This document shows positions 18,498 through 27,082 of a DNA stretch of 64,000 nt, piece by piece. The notes under the pieces are model-generated. The model did not search any database. It saw only the letters and a list, made by a program, of their open reading frames with translations, and was not told the DNA's origin. The translations under genes were made by a program, and so were the position numbers. The stretch comes from Paenibacillus mendelii. Its GTDB lineage: Bacteria > Bacillota > Bacilli > Paenibacillales > Paenibacillaceae. Each line of letters starts with the position of its first letter. Position 1 is the first letter of the stretch. The stretch is from NCBI RefSeq assembly GCF_024498075.1, contig NZ_JANHOF010000007.1:221321-285320 (forward strand), given 5' to 3'.

Positions 18498-18848
18498 TTA
18501 TTCTCCTAGCGGAATTCGATATTGAGAATGATCTTCTATGATATGCTCACCCTGCTGGTAGACCCATTTGAATTGGAACTGGCTGCCCTCATAGCCTGTA
18601 CGGGTACGAATATCTGGCACAATAAGGGATTCGAGATTGTGAGTTATGGTTTGCTGAAGTTCATCGAAACGAAGCTTGTTTGCTTCGCTTTGTTTCCGTG
18701 CGCTGTCCTCGTCCATTGTCTGCATGAAATAGGCAGTGGCAATATCCGCTTCACTCATGTCATCGGGAAGTGGATGACCGGAGCCGCGAAAAACCTCTTT
18801 CACCGTATTGATCCAATCTTGGTACAAATCCATTGTAACTTCGAACAT
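18498..18848 (-). CDS. Hypothetical protein, 116 aa
   Basis: A soluble, acidic protein without Cys or membrane segments. The ATG at 18848 lies 9 nt after AAAGGAG; a TTG two codons upstream is too close to that site. The first half (MFEVTMDLYQDWINTVKEVFRG) is helical and amphipathic, and the second half has alternating hydrophobic residues (QFQFKWVYQQGEHIIEDH). I do not recognise the family. It is divergent from the actin-like gene, and its start lies about 80 bp from the first segregation-site repeat. Confidence 0.65.
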   Translation of the reverse strand: MFEVTMDLYQDWINTVKEVFRGSGHPLPDDMSEADIATAYFMQTMDEDSARKQSEANKLRFDELQQTITHNLESLIVPDIRTRTGYEGSQFQFKWVYQQGEHIIEDHSQYRIPLGE

Positions 18849-18929
18849 GTTCAACTACTCCTTTTCTGCTGCGTGGAATGAATCCCGTCAGTTGCTAATC
18901 TTGCTTCTGTTCGCCCGAATACGACGGTC

Positions 18930-19217
18930 ACTTCGTATACTGTGCTATAATACGGAGTACTACTACATGTTAATTATTGTCTATATATTCTTTCCTAACG
19001 TCAAGGAATCGTAAACGAACCCTGTAAACGTACCATAATTTTTCTCTGTTAGAAACATTAGAACGCCTTAACCTTTCGTGAAGCAGCAGGAAAATGCCCC
19101 ATGGAGATGGAATTAATATTAAACATAATACGAAGTAGAACTCGTACTTCGAGTTTAAGCAACACGAAGTATGGTAAAGTAATGCTTGATAATACCAGGT
19201 ATAAAGGAGGAAGTAAT
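18930..19217. repeat. Candidate centromere (parC-like) upstream of the actin gene
   Basis: Several short repeats cluster before the actin-like gene. ACGAAGTA-type sites lie at 18930-18938 (inverted), 19129-19137, 19145-19151 (inverted; forms a 7-bp IR with the previous one) and 19164-19172. GTAAACGWACC occurs twice at 19011-19021 and 19024-19034. AAGTAAT occurs at 19177-19183 within AAGTAATGCTT and at 19211-19217 between ribosome site and start. Type II segregation systems keep their centromere in this position, overlapping the promoter. The assignment is inference from repeats and gene context. Confidence 0.6.
18943..18951 (+). promoter_or_regulatory. Extended -10 promoter upstream of parMR
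   Basis: TGCTATAAT is a perfect extended -10 element. ACTTCGTAT, one copy of the repeat family of this region, sits immediately upstream (18930-18938), where a bound ParR-like protein could repress. Confidence 0.6.
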
Positions 19218-19218
19218 C

Positions 19219-20415
19219 ATGAATTATCATTTTTTTGTAGGCAACGATAATGGTAACAGCGAGCATGACATGATTGTTGATGGCCGATTAATTCAACAGC
19301 CGAATGTCAATTGTACGGTAGACGTACTGCCGTGGAGCGAGGAGCAATCGCCGGAGAGCTTCATCAAGAATCTCCAGGAACAGTTAGTTGTTACGATCGA
19401 TTCGCCTGCGACTCGTCCAGGCATGTACTATGTTGGTAAATTCGCGCTGGAGAGCGGTGAGATTCTCGATAACCTGCAAATCGGTATCGATTTGAAATGT
19501 GATATGGATTTGCCGGTCGTTAATACACTTGCCCAAATCGCAGCTGTGGCGGTTCAGAAGGCGTATGACGAGGAGAAGAAAATTCCCGATCAAATTGATG
19601 TGGAGATCGATATGGCAACTGCGCTGCCGGTTACCCAGCATACGGATGAGAACGCGGCTAAGTTTGAGAAGCGCTTCATGTCCGGCACACATCATGTTAC
19701 GGTACACTTGGGCATTCATCGGGTTGCGGTCAAGCTCGTCTTCTCGTTCACGAAGGTCGTTCCGGAAGCAACGCCGGTCATCTTCACGCTGCAGAAGGAT
19801 GCTGACGGCAGCTGGCGCGATGGCGATATTTTCAAGGATTTTACCGAGACATACGGGCTGGAGAAGAAGTTTAACGGCAGTTATTTCAAGGATAAGCGGA
19901 TTCTTCATGTCGATATCGGAGATGGTTCCACAGAATACCCGATTACCGAAGGGAATAAATTCCTTCGCCAGTTCGTTCATGGCAGCCATCATGGCATTGG
20001 ATACGCCATCGAGGAAGCGCTGGATGATTTCAATAAACAGATTCACCTTCCCGACAGCCCGCGGCAGTTCTTCAGCGATGTGATTAAGAACACTAAACAT
20101 AAGTACCATGCCCGTGCGCTCCGTACCTTGAAGCGTCCGCTAGAGAGCCAAGCCAGACAGATTATTCAGAACGTGAAAAGACAGCTCACGAAAGCGCGTA
20201 ATGAAATCGACGTCATCTGCGTGTATGGCGGCGGAAGCATCTTGCTGCATACGATTCTAAACCCGCTGCTCAAGGAGCTATGCGATGAGCGGGAGATGAA
20301 GCTTCTCTATATCCCTTCGGAGTTCGCGGTTCAATTGAACGCGATGGGCCTTGATTCATTCGTCCGCGGGAAAATTTATGAAGCGCTGAAGAACAAAGCG
20401 GCTCTGCCTGTATAA
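19219..20415 (+). CDS. Actin-like ParM/Alp7A-family segregation ATPase
   Basis: A 398-residue actin fold protein. Phosphate-1 motif is GNDNGNS (residues 8-14), phosphate-2 is DIGDGS (232-237) and the adenosine motif is YGGGS (336-340). These, together with length and the lack of signal or membrane segments, fit the ParM/StbA/Alp7A group that polymerises to push apart DNA bound by ParR. The start at 19219 has AAAGGAGG at good spacing. It is followed by a small ribbon-helix-helix gene and flanked by repeats, the standard operon order. MreB and FtsA are unlikely because of size, motifs and context. Confidence 0.88.
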   Translation: MNYHFFVGNDNGNSEHDMIVDGRLIQQPNVNCTVDVLPWSEEQSPESFIKNLQEQLVVTIDSPATRPGMYYVGKFALESGEILDNLQIGIDLKCDMDLPVVNTLAQIAAVAVQKAYDEEKKIPDQIDVEIDMATALPVTQHTDENAAKFEKRFMSGTHHVTVHLGIHRVAVKLVFSFTKVVPEATPVIFTLQKDADGSWRDGDIFKDFTETYGLEKKFNGSYFKDKRILHVDIGDGSTEYPITEGNKFLRQFVHGSHHGIGYAIEEALDDFNKQIHLPDSPRQFFSDVIKNTKHKYHARALRTLKRPLESQARQIIQNVKRQLTKARNEIDVICVYGGGSILLHTILNPLLKELCDEREMKLLYIPSEFAVQLNAMGLDSFVRGKIYEALKNKAALPV

Positions 20416-20466
20416 GCCGAGCAGAGGTTTCTTTGATAATTCAAGGATTGGCAGAAGGTGACAAGG

Positions 20467-20817
20467 ATGAAGAAAACGAAAGAACCCGGCGGCAATATAA
20501 GTTTGAAGACGAAGAAGAACGAGGATCCCGCCATCATGCAATGGCTCAACGCGCAGACCAACCTGATGGATTCCATCCGATATCTGATCGAGAATGAAAT
20601 CCGTCAGAACGGCGTGCGTAATTTGCAGGCATTCGTTCCTGCCGAACGCGCTTTTGGGGCTTCGAGTCAACCGCTGTCGAATACAGGTGTTCCGGCTTCG
20701 GGGGCGGCAGGCTTCCAACAAGAGGTCGCAGCTGGTATTGAAGAGCCCGAATCACAGACGCCTGAGCCGGCGGCAGAAGACGATATCGATGACGATGATA
20801 TTGAGTCGTGGACATAG
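20467..20817 (+). CDS. ParR-like ribbon-helix-helix adaptor
   Basis: The 116-residue protein lies 51 bp after the actin-like gene with GAAGGTGA before its ATG (a GTG at 20458 is less likely). Residues 10-16 (NISLKTK) fit the DNA-contacting beta strand, and residues 20-30 and 32-47 form the two helices (DPAIMQWLNAQ and NLMDSIRYLIENEIRQ) of a ribbon-helix-helix dimer. The tail is Pro/Ala-rich and ends in an acidic stretch (AEDDIDDDDIESWT), suited to binding filament ends. By position and fold this should bind the surrounding repeats and couple them to the filament and also repress the operon. Confidence 0.8.
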   Translation: MKKTKEPGGNISLKTKKNEDPAIMQWLNAQTNLMDSIRYLIENEIRQNGVRNLQAFVPAERAFGASSQPLSNTGVPASGAAGFQQEVAAGIEEPESQTPEPAAEDDIDDDDIESWT

Positions 20818-20825
20818 AAATCACA

Positions 20826-20932
20826 TAAGTAATACTTAGTAATATGGAATATTACAAAGACGCACTAAGTAAAACTTGGTGCTTCTTTGTGATGAGAAAA
20901 TAGAATTACTTGATATGACTTAGTATTACTTA
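20826..20932. repeat. AAGTAAT-type repeats downstream of parR
   Basis: TAAGTAATACTTA (20826-20838), CTAAGTAAAACTT (20865-20877), AAGTAATT inverted (20904-20911) and TAAGTAATACTAAGT inverted (20918-20932) lie within 107 bp. The same AAGTAAT core occurs twice just before the actin gene, so both ends of the cassette carry the motif. Confidence 0.65.
20856..20888 (+). terminator. Hairpin after parR
   Basis: Arms 20856-20870 and 20874-20888 pair at 13 of 15 positions with a 3-nt loop. The repeat motif forms the top of the stem. No clear U-tract follows. Confidence 0.55.
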
Positions 20933-20935
20933 CGG

Positions 20936-20975
20936 AAAAGGCTTTCTCCGATCTAACCGGGGAAAGCCTTTTTTT
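20936..20975. terminator. Intrinsic terminator between parR and modB
   Basis: AAAAGGCTTTCTCC (20936-20949) pairs with the segment at 20959-20972 with one wobble, and T residues follow on the plus strand. It lies between convergent genes and can serve both. Confidence 0.85.
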
Positions 20976-20994
20976 CTGTAGATTTTCACTTTAT

Positions 20995-21666
20995 CTAATC
21001 CTTTGAAAACCGGTTTGCAAGCATGAGCATGATGAAGGAAATCAGGATCATTGCCCCGGCCCAGGCCCAAGCCAGCTGCATTCTGTCGCTGTCTACCGCG
21101 ATATAGATGGCCGTTGCTATCGTCTGTGTTTGGCCAGGAATATTTCCGGCAATCATTAGAGTTGCCCCAAACTCGCCAAGACCACGCGCAAACCCGAGGA
21201 TATAGCCCGCTGTTAAGGTTCGTACGGCTAACGGTGCCGTTATGTATCGGAATACTTGCCACTCCGAGGCGCCAAGAGCCCGTGCCGAATCCTCGAGCTC
21301 GTGATCCACGCCCTCGAAGCCGGCTCTCATCGTCCGGTAGGCGAGAGGGAAGGCTACGACAGCCGCTGCTATGATTGCCGCTCCTAGCGTGAAGACAATC
21401 GGTGCGCTGAACAGCTTCTCGTAAGCTATTCCAACCCAGCTTCGCCTGCCCAGGACGACGAGCAGGATAAACCCGATAACTGTAGGCGGCAATACAAGCG
21501 GCAGCAGGAGCAGCGTTTCCACGATATTCTTGAAGGTAAAGCGGGCGCGGGCCATCCACCAGGCTAACATCATTGACAGAAAGAAAACAAGGATACTTGC
21601 TGCGACCGATATTTTTATCGATATGATGATCGGTGCGATGAATTCATTCCAGTTCATAATGTTCAT
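20995..21666 (-). CDS. modB: Molybdate ABC transporter permease ModB
   Basis: The 223-residue permease has five to six membrane segments and the ModB hallmarks LPLVLPPTVIGFILL, ARALGASEWQVFRYITAPLA (EAA loop) and the GFARGLGEFGATLMIAGNIPGQTQTI segment. It forms the channel of the molybdate/tungstate importer. Neither modA (binding protein) nor modC (ATPase) is next to it, although family members normally sit between these two. It must use partners from elsewhere or is a relic that has kept an intact reading frame. Confidence 0.92.
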   Translation of the reverse strand: MNIMNWNEFIAPIIISIKISVAASILVFFLSMMLAWWMARARFTFKNIVETLLLLPLVLPPTVIGFILLVVLGRRSWVGIAYEKLFSAPIVFTLGAAIIAAAVVAFPLAYRTMRAGFEGVDHELEDSARALGASEWQVFRYITAPLAVRTLTAGYILGFARGLGEFGATLMIAGNIPGQTQTIATAIYIAVDSDRMQLAWAWAGAMILISFIMLMLANRFSKD

Positions 21667-21781
21667 CCTAACTAAATCTCATCCTTATACATAGTTCCCA
21701 TTGAAGGTATCGTACCATATTGAAGTGATGGATCGTAAAGAAAATCTAAAGAAAGCAAACCTCTTACCTGAAGTTCCTGCA

Positions 21782-21811
21782 TTGTAAGGGCTATCATTCA
21801 CCGCGCATAAT
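21782..21811 (+). promoter_or_regulatory. Promoter with overlapping cre-like site, locus B
   Basis: TTGTAA (21782-21787), 18 bp, CATAAT (21806-21811) is a reasonable promoter 31 bp before the binding-protein gene. TTGTAAGGGCTATCAT (21782-21797) matches the CcpA cre consensus WTGNAANCGNWWNCAW except for one base of the central CG. CcpA repression of this sugar operon is inferred. Confidence 0.55.
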
Positions 21812-21842
21812 AAAGCTATAAACGAACCGAGGGGGACTACAA

Positions 21843-23204
21843 GTGGCTAACAAATTTAACTTGATGAAGCTCGTTCTGGCTGGCACACTGGCGCTTACCT
21901 TAACTGCATGCGGCAGCAGCGGAACGAATAACGGCAATAGCGAAAATGCGGCGAAGCCCGACAATACAGCGGCAGGCAGTACGAATAAGCCGGAAGATAC
22001 GAAGAAAGACAACGTCACCATCACCTTCCAAAACATCTATCCCGATCCGACCGATCCTAAGAATGGCATGATGAAGAAAATCGTGAAGCAATACGAGACG
22101 GAGCATCCGAATATCAAGATCGAGCTGGATTCACTCAATACGGACCAGCAGAAGCTGAAGCTGAAGACACAAGCCGCCTCCAAGGAGGTGCCGGACATTA
22201 CAATCGTGAATCCGGCGGCTCAGATGCAGCCGTTCGTTGAGGCCGGATTGTTCGCACCGCTGAACGACATGGTGGAGCAGAATGGCTTGAAGGATACGTT
22301 CCAGGAAGGAATTCTGGATTGGTATACGTTTGATAATAACTTGTATGCACTGCCTGATGGCAACAATATCGGCGTTGTTTACTACAACAAAGAGCTGTTC
22401 GAGCAGGGCGGCGTCAACGTACCGACTACATTCGAGGAAATGGTCGATGTGGTGAAAGCCCTCAAGGCTAAAGGCATTCAGCCAATGGCGATTGGCGAGA
22501 AAGATACATGGACCGGTTCATTCTTATTCATGAATATGCTGCTTCGTACGAATGGCGGTCCTGGCTTCCTTCAGGATGTTATCGATGGGAAGAAAACGTT
22601 CGAGGACCCGGCTTTCACGGAGGCTGTTAGCAGCTTTGAAGATCTGGTTCAAGCCGGCGCGTTCCAAGAGGGAGCAACGTCCTTCGACTACAATGCAGGC
22701 GAGAACCTGTTCAAAACCGGTAAAGCTGCGATGTACTATATGGGCAGCTGGGCGACTGGCGGTATTGAGACCTCCTCTGTTAACGGCAAAGTCGGCGTAT
22801 TCAAATTCCCGACGATCAATGGCAAAGGCAATGCGGATGAGTTCATGCTAGCTCCAGGCAGCGGATTCGCAATCTCCGCGAACAGCAAGCACCTGCAAGA
22901 AACGAAGGATTTCCTGAACTACTTCATGATTAATTTCCCGAAAGAAGCATTCGCCGTGAAAGGCGCGGTAGGGATTGCACAGAAGGTGGATGGCGATTTC
23001 AAGGCAGCGGGATACTCCGACATGGCTATGGAAGTGCTCTCCTTGTTCCAAAGCGTGAAGGGCGGCGATCTGGCGTTCGATAACACGATGAACCCGGGTA
23101 CAGCGCAAGGCCATCTCACCAGCATTCAGAATCTATTCGTACAGAAGACAGACCCCGCTGACGTGGCGAAGGAGCATCAATCCGCTTACGATAGCAACAA
23201 GTAA
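21843..23204 (+). CDS. Sugar ABC importer solute-binding lipoprotein, locus B
   Basis: The 453-residue protein begins at GTG behind GAGGGGGA. The signal peptide ends in the lipobox LTAC (Cys23). The mature part has a family-1 extracellular binding-protein layout (VTITFQNIYPDPTDP; VYYNKELFEQGGVNVPTTFEE; YYMGSWATGG), as in binding proteins for maltooligosaccharides, raffinose-type sugars and related compounds. Two permeases and a YesM/YesN pair follow. A stem-loop lies 12 nt after the stop. Confidence 0.93.
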   Translation: MANKFNLMKLVLAGTLALTLTACGSSGTNNGNSENAAKPDNTAAGSTNKPEDTKKDNVTITFQNIYPDPTDPKNGMMKKIVKQYETEHPNIKIELDSLNTDQQKLKLKTQAASKEVPDITIVNPAAQMQPFVEAGLFAPLNDMVEQNGLKDTFQEGILDWYTFDNNLYALPDGNNIGVVYYNKELFEQGGVNVPTTFEEMVDVVKALKAKGIQPMAIGEKDTWTGSFLFMNMLLRTNGGPGFLQDVIDGKKTFEDPAFTEAVSSFEDLVQAGAFQEGATSFDYNAGENLFKTGKAAMYYMGSWATGGIETSSVNGKVGVFKFPTINGKGNADEFMLAPGSGFAISANSKHLQETKDFLNYFMINFPKEAFAVKGAVGIAQKVDGDFKAAGYSDMAMEVLSLFQSVKGGDLAFDNTMNPGTAQGHLTSIQNLFVQKTDPADVAKEHQSAYDSNK

Positions 23205-23216
23205 GTGAAACCTAAT

Positions 23217-23252
23217 CGATGTGAAGGGGTTCATCAGATCCCTTTCACATCG
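23217..23252 (+). promoter_or_regulatory. Intercistronic stem-loop after the binding-protein gene
   Basis: CGATGTGAAGGGG (23217-23229) pairs with the arm at 23240-23252 over about 12 bp with one mismatch and a 10-nt loop. It starts 12 nt after the stop codon, in the same place as the hairpin of locus A. AAATTGTTT follows, so partial termination is possible. Confidence 0.72.
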
Positions 23253-23351
23253 AAATTGTTTATGCCAAGCGAAGCTTCATACAACAACCTGTTTTGTTGC
23301 GAAGATGATTCACAGTAGTAATGCTCCCAAAACTTTTAGGAGGCGAGAAGG

Positions 23352-24242
23352 TTGAATGTGCTCAGAGTCTCCAAATGGACGATAGCCGCTTTCGTGCTGC
23401 CATGTTTGCTGATCTACGTTGGCCTAGTGTTTGTACCGATCCTCGTCTCGATTTATAGCGGATTGCTGGATTGGAACGGTATCGGTGAATCCAAATTCAT
23501 TGGATTGCAAAATTTCCATAAGCTCTTGTTCGACGATCCGGTATTCTGGCCTTCGGTTCGCCGTACACTCATGTTCGCCGTGTTCTCCATGGTTGAAATT
23601 CCAGTCGCGCTGTTCGTGGCTATTCTGCTTAACCGTTTTATCAAAAAACCGAATTTTCTCGTATCCAGTTACTTTCTGCCCGTTATTCTATCGGTCGTCA
23701 TCATCGGTCAGCTGTGGAAAACGATCTATAACCCTGCTGCGATGGGGGGCATGCTGAATCAAGTTCTCGAAGCGGTGCATCTGGACAGCTGGACGCGGTC
23801 CTGGTTGACCGACCCGAGCGTCGCGATGTACGCGCTCTACTTTGTCGCCCTTTGGCAGTACTTGGGCTATCATACGCTCATCCAGTTTACCGGTATACAG
23901 AACATCCCGGCTGATATCTATGAAGCGGCTAAGATTGATGGTGCCGATGGCCTGCAGGCCGACTGGTATATCACCCTACCGATGAATATTCCGATTATCA
24001 AAATATCGATCGTTCTCGCCTTTATCGGCTCGCTGCAGGCCTTCGACATGATTATGGTTATGACGGGCGGCGGACCGGCACATGCGACAGACGTGATCTC
24101 CACCCACATGTACAACATGTCGTTCTTGTCCATGAAATATGGATACGGCAGTGCGATTGCTGCTTTCTTAGTGGTCTTATGCTTGCTGGCGACCCTCATT
24201 ATCAACCTCGTCTTTAACCGGCTGGAGAAAAAATTTACGTAG
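23352..24242 (+). CDS. Sugar ABC importer permease (UgpA/LacF-like), locus B
   Basis: The 296-residue protein starts at TTG after AGGAGGCG. Six predicted membrane segments and the EAA loop (YEAAKIDGADGLQADWYITLPM) identify a MalF/UgpA-type channel subunit. It pairs with the permease starting 16 bp downstream. No ATPase gene is near. Confidence 0.92.
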   Translation: MNVLRVSKWTIAAFVLPCLLIYVGLVFVPILVSIYSGLLDWNGIGESKFIGLQNFHKLLFDDPVFWPSVRRTLMFAVFSMVEIPVALFVAILLNRFIKKPNFLVSSYFLPVILSVVIIGQLWKTIYNPAAMGGMLNQVLEAVHLDSWTRSWLTDPSVAMYALYFVALWQYLGYHTLIQFTGIQNIPADIYEAAKIDGADGLQADWYITLPMNIPIIKISIVLAFIGSLQAFDMIMVMTGGGPAHATDVISTHMYNMSFLSMKYGYGSAIAAFLVVLCLLATLIINLVFNRLEKKFT

Positions 24243-24258
24243 AGAGGAGGATGTGGCT

Positions 24259-25140
24259 ATGAGTCAAGCCATTCAAGCAGCGACCGGCAACCGCGCCGTG
24301 AGGATCGGAAGAAAACCGTTCTCTCTGACGCGGGTGATCGTGATCGCGTTATTATCCGTACTATTCGTCACGCAGCTGTATCCGCTCCTCTGGCTGCTGA
24401 TTTATTCGCTCAAGAACAATGAGGAGATTCTATCCGGGCGCTTCTTTTCCTTGCCGGCTTCCCCGCAATGGGTCAATTTCACCAATGCGATCGAGTCCGG
24501 CAACTACTTCAAATATTTGTTTAACAGTCTCTTCGTGACATCGGTGACGATGATCGGCGTGCTGCTGCTAAGCACACTTACATCATTCGCAATCGGTCGG
24601 TTCAGATGGCGTTATGGGCAGGCGGTTCTGGTCTTGTTTCTGGTCGGAATGATGGTTCCGATGCAGGCGACGCTGCTGCCCCTGATGATTATTTTTAAGA
24701 ATATGGGCATTCTGAATACGCATCTATCGCTTATTCTGCCGTATATTGCCTTCCAGACGCCGATCGCCGTATTCATACTGAGCGGTTTCATGAAATCCAT
24801 CCCCCACGAGATCGAGGAATCGGCGGTGGTCGACGGTGCGGGCATCTTCCGGATCTTCCGGAGCATCATTCTGCCGATATCCGTTCCGCCGATGATGACG
24901 GTATGCATCCTGACGTTCATTAATATCTGGAATGAATATATTCTGGCGGCAACATTCATCTCCTCGGAGAGGCTCAAGACGCTGCCTTTCGGCGTAAACA
25001 GCTTCGTCAGTCAATATTCCGTCAATTATGGAGCGATCGGGGCGTTTCTGGTGCTTGGCGCGCTTCCGGTTATTATCATTTATTTCTTGCTGGCGGACAA
25101 AATAACGAAAGGCATGGTAGCGGGAGCGGTGAAAGGTTAA
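24259..25140 (+). CDS. Sugar ABC importer permease (UgpE/LacG-like), locus B
   Basis: This 293-residue protein has six membrane segments and the EAA loop (EESAVVDGAGIFRIFRSIILPI). The ATG at 24259 is chosen because GAGAGGAGG ends 8 nt before it; the GTG at 24253 is too close. The C-terminal KGMVAGAVKG tail is typical of the MalG-type subunit. Confidence 0.92.
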   Translation: MSQAIQAATGNRAVRIGRKPFSLTRVIVIALLSVLFVTQLYPLLWLLIYSLKNNEEILSGRFFSLPASPQWVNFTNAIESGNYFKYLFNSLFVTSVTMIGVLLLSTLTSFAIGRFRWRYGQAVLVLFLVGMMVPMQATLLPLMIIFKNMGILNTHLSLILPYIAFQTPIAVFILSGFMKSIPHEIEESAVVDGAGIFRIFRSIILPISVPPMMTVCILTFINIWNEYILAATFISSERLKTLPFGVNSFVSQYSVNYGAIGAFLVLGALPVIIIYFLLADKITKGMVAGAVKG

Positions 25141-25216
25141 TTTCGCCACTCTCCTTCTTTTTGTTACCTGTGATAAGATGTGAGGAAACGCCGCACAAGA
25201 AAGGGGACGACATCGA

Positions 25217-27082
25217 TTGGCACGGTCACGGGGCATGCATTCCATTCATAACCGGCTGTTCCTGTTGTTTCTCTCCTGTATGATGGCACTTCTCATCGTC
25301 GGTAGCTATTTGTATTATCGGAGCACCACGGAGATCATTCATGACAAGATCGGAGACATGGCCGAGAAAAATATTTCGCAGACAGCGGGTCTGTTCGACC
25401 TGCTGCTCGAAGGATATGACAGCGTTACGAAATCGCTCAACAGCAATTATGAGCTGCTGCGTCTGCTGGAGCTAAGAGAGAAGGAGAAGAATCCGGCGGT
25501 CAGCGCGAATATCGAACGGTCGATTACGAATATTCTGGGTGCTGTGTTCTATTCGCGCGACGACATCATCGGCATTCACGTTGTGACCCATAAGGGGAAG
25601 CTATACAACTACGAGAAACGCTTCGCCGGGGTAATTGATCCGGATTATAAAGAATCGGGCTGGTTCCAGAAGCTGAAGCAGTCGAGCGGCGAAATGGTAT
25701 GGATGGGATTGTACGACGGCTCCGTCATCAATACGATGCAGGAAGAGCCGGTATTTGTCTTTGGCCGGCAGCTGTATGACTTGAATACGTACAAGAGGAT
25801 CGGGGTGGTCTTTATCGAAACCGACCCGAAGCCGATTATGTCGGCGCTCTCCAATGTGACGATTAGTCCGAACAGCCGGGTGTACATCGCCGATAACGAG
25901 GATCGGATTATTGCTACAACTGAGAATGATGGGGTAGCTGCACCGTCCTTCAGCGGCTTGCCGCGGCCGGATCGCGATCATGTGATCGTAGACAACCGGA
26001 CCGACCAGCTCATCGTCGCTGCAAGAGCGGAGCTGGCCGATTGGACGGTCTTCGGATTAACGCCCAAAGCGGATATCAACGCAGAGGTCGTGAAGGCGAG
26101 AAAGTATTTGCTGATCGTCATTGTCTTATTCGTCATGATGTCCACGGCGCTGGCATCCTTAATTTCCCGGAACATTGCTTCGCCGCTCAAGCTGTTGATT
26201 CGTCAGATGCGGCAGGTCGAGATGGGGAATTTCAAGGGTACGGTGAACGTCAATTCATTCGAGGAAATCAACAGCCTAGTCTCCTCGTTCAATCGAATGG
26301 TAAACCGCATGGATGAGCTGATTGAGCGGATCACGCTCGCATCGATTAGCGAGAAGAATGCGGAGCTGCAGGCGCTGCAATCGCAGGTCAATCCGCATTT
26401 TCTCTACAATACGCTGGATATGATCTACTGGATGCTGGACGAGAGGGAGAATGATCGGCTGGGGAGGGTGATTCTCTCACTGTCTCATATGTTTCGCTAC
26501 AGCAGCGACTGGCAGGAAGCCTCCCGGACGACGCTCCGCCAAGAGCTCGATCAGATGCGTCACTACATGACGATCATAGAGAATCGCTTGGAAGGAAGGG
26601 TACGGACTGAGGTTCAAGTGGACGATGCCTGGCTGGATATAACCCTTCCGAAGATGACCATCCAACCGATTATTGAGAATGCGGTAAAAAGCGGCCTTGA
26701 ACCGGTGAATCGCCCCGGCTTGCTTCGGGTCTATACGGAAACGAGCGGGCAAGAGCTGCATATCGTCATTGAAGATAACGGAATTGGCATGGATGAGCAC
26801 ACGTTAACAGCCTTGCAAACGGCCTTGTTGGACGGAAGCTCCACGCCTGATAGGGATGACGGCCAAGAATGGTCGGCAGACAGTGGAATCGCAGGTGCAT
26901 CCAGTGCCATGAAGCGCAAGGGAATCGGACTTCCCAATGTGCATCGCCGTATTGTCCTCATGTTCGGGGAGCAATATGGACTTCGGGTCGAGAGTGAACA
27001 AGGTAAGGGAACGACGGTAGTGATCTCCATGCCGCTTCCCTCGAAAGGCAGGATGATCGATGAACATACTGATCGTAGATGA
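25217..27082 (+). CDS. YesM-type sensor histidine kinase, locus B
   Basis: A 621-residue kinase starts at TTG behind AAAGGGGA. It has a membrane segment near residues 12-32, an extracytoplasmic sensor of about 270 residues, a second membrane segment near 300, a HAMP linker, a His_kinase domain with NPHFLYNTLD (phosphoacceptor His) and an HATPase domain with ENAVKSG and DNGIGM. The regulator gene overlaps its end by 23 bp. The pair should sense the sugar imported by the preceding genes. Confidence 0.93.
   Translation: MARSRGMHSIHNRLFLLFLSCMMALLIVGSYLYYRSTTEIIHDKIGDMAEKNISQTAGLFDLLLEGYDSVTKSLNSNYELLRLLELREKEKNPAVSANIERSITNILGAVFYSRDDIIGIHVVTHKGKLYNYEKRFAGVIDPDYKESGWFQKLKQSSGEMVWMGLYDGSVINTMQEEPVFVFGRQLYDLNTYKRIGVVFIETDPKPIMSALSNVTISPNSRVYIADNEDRIIATTENDGVAAPSFSGLPRPDRDHVIVDNRTDQLIVAARAELADWTVFGLTPKADINAEVVKARKYLLIVIVLFVMMSTALASLISRNIASPLKLLIRQMRQVEMGNFKGTVNVNSFEEINSLVSSFNRMVNRMDELIERITLASISEKNAELQALQSQVNPHFLYNTLDMIYWMLDERENDRLGRVILSLSHMFRYSSDWQEASRTTLRQELDQMRHYMTIIENRLEGRVRTEVQVDDAWLDITLPKMTIQPIIENAVKSGLEPVNRPGLLRVYTETSGQELHIVIEDNGIGMDEHTLTALQTALLDGSSTPDRDDGQEWSADSGIAGASSAMKRKGIGLPNVHRRIVLMFGEQYGLRVESEQGKGTTVVISMPLPSKGRMIDEHTDRR

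Noticed and set aside
19186..19218. Upstream start for the actin-like protein
   Set aside because: AAAGGAGG directly precedes the ATG at 19219, and the glycine-rich nucleotide motif follows at the family's usual distance from that start.
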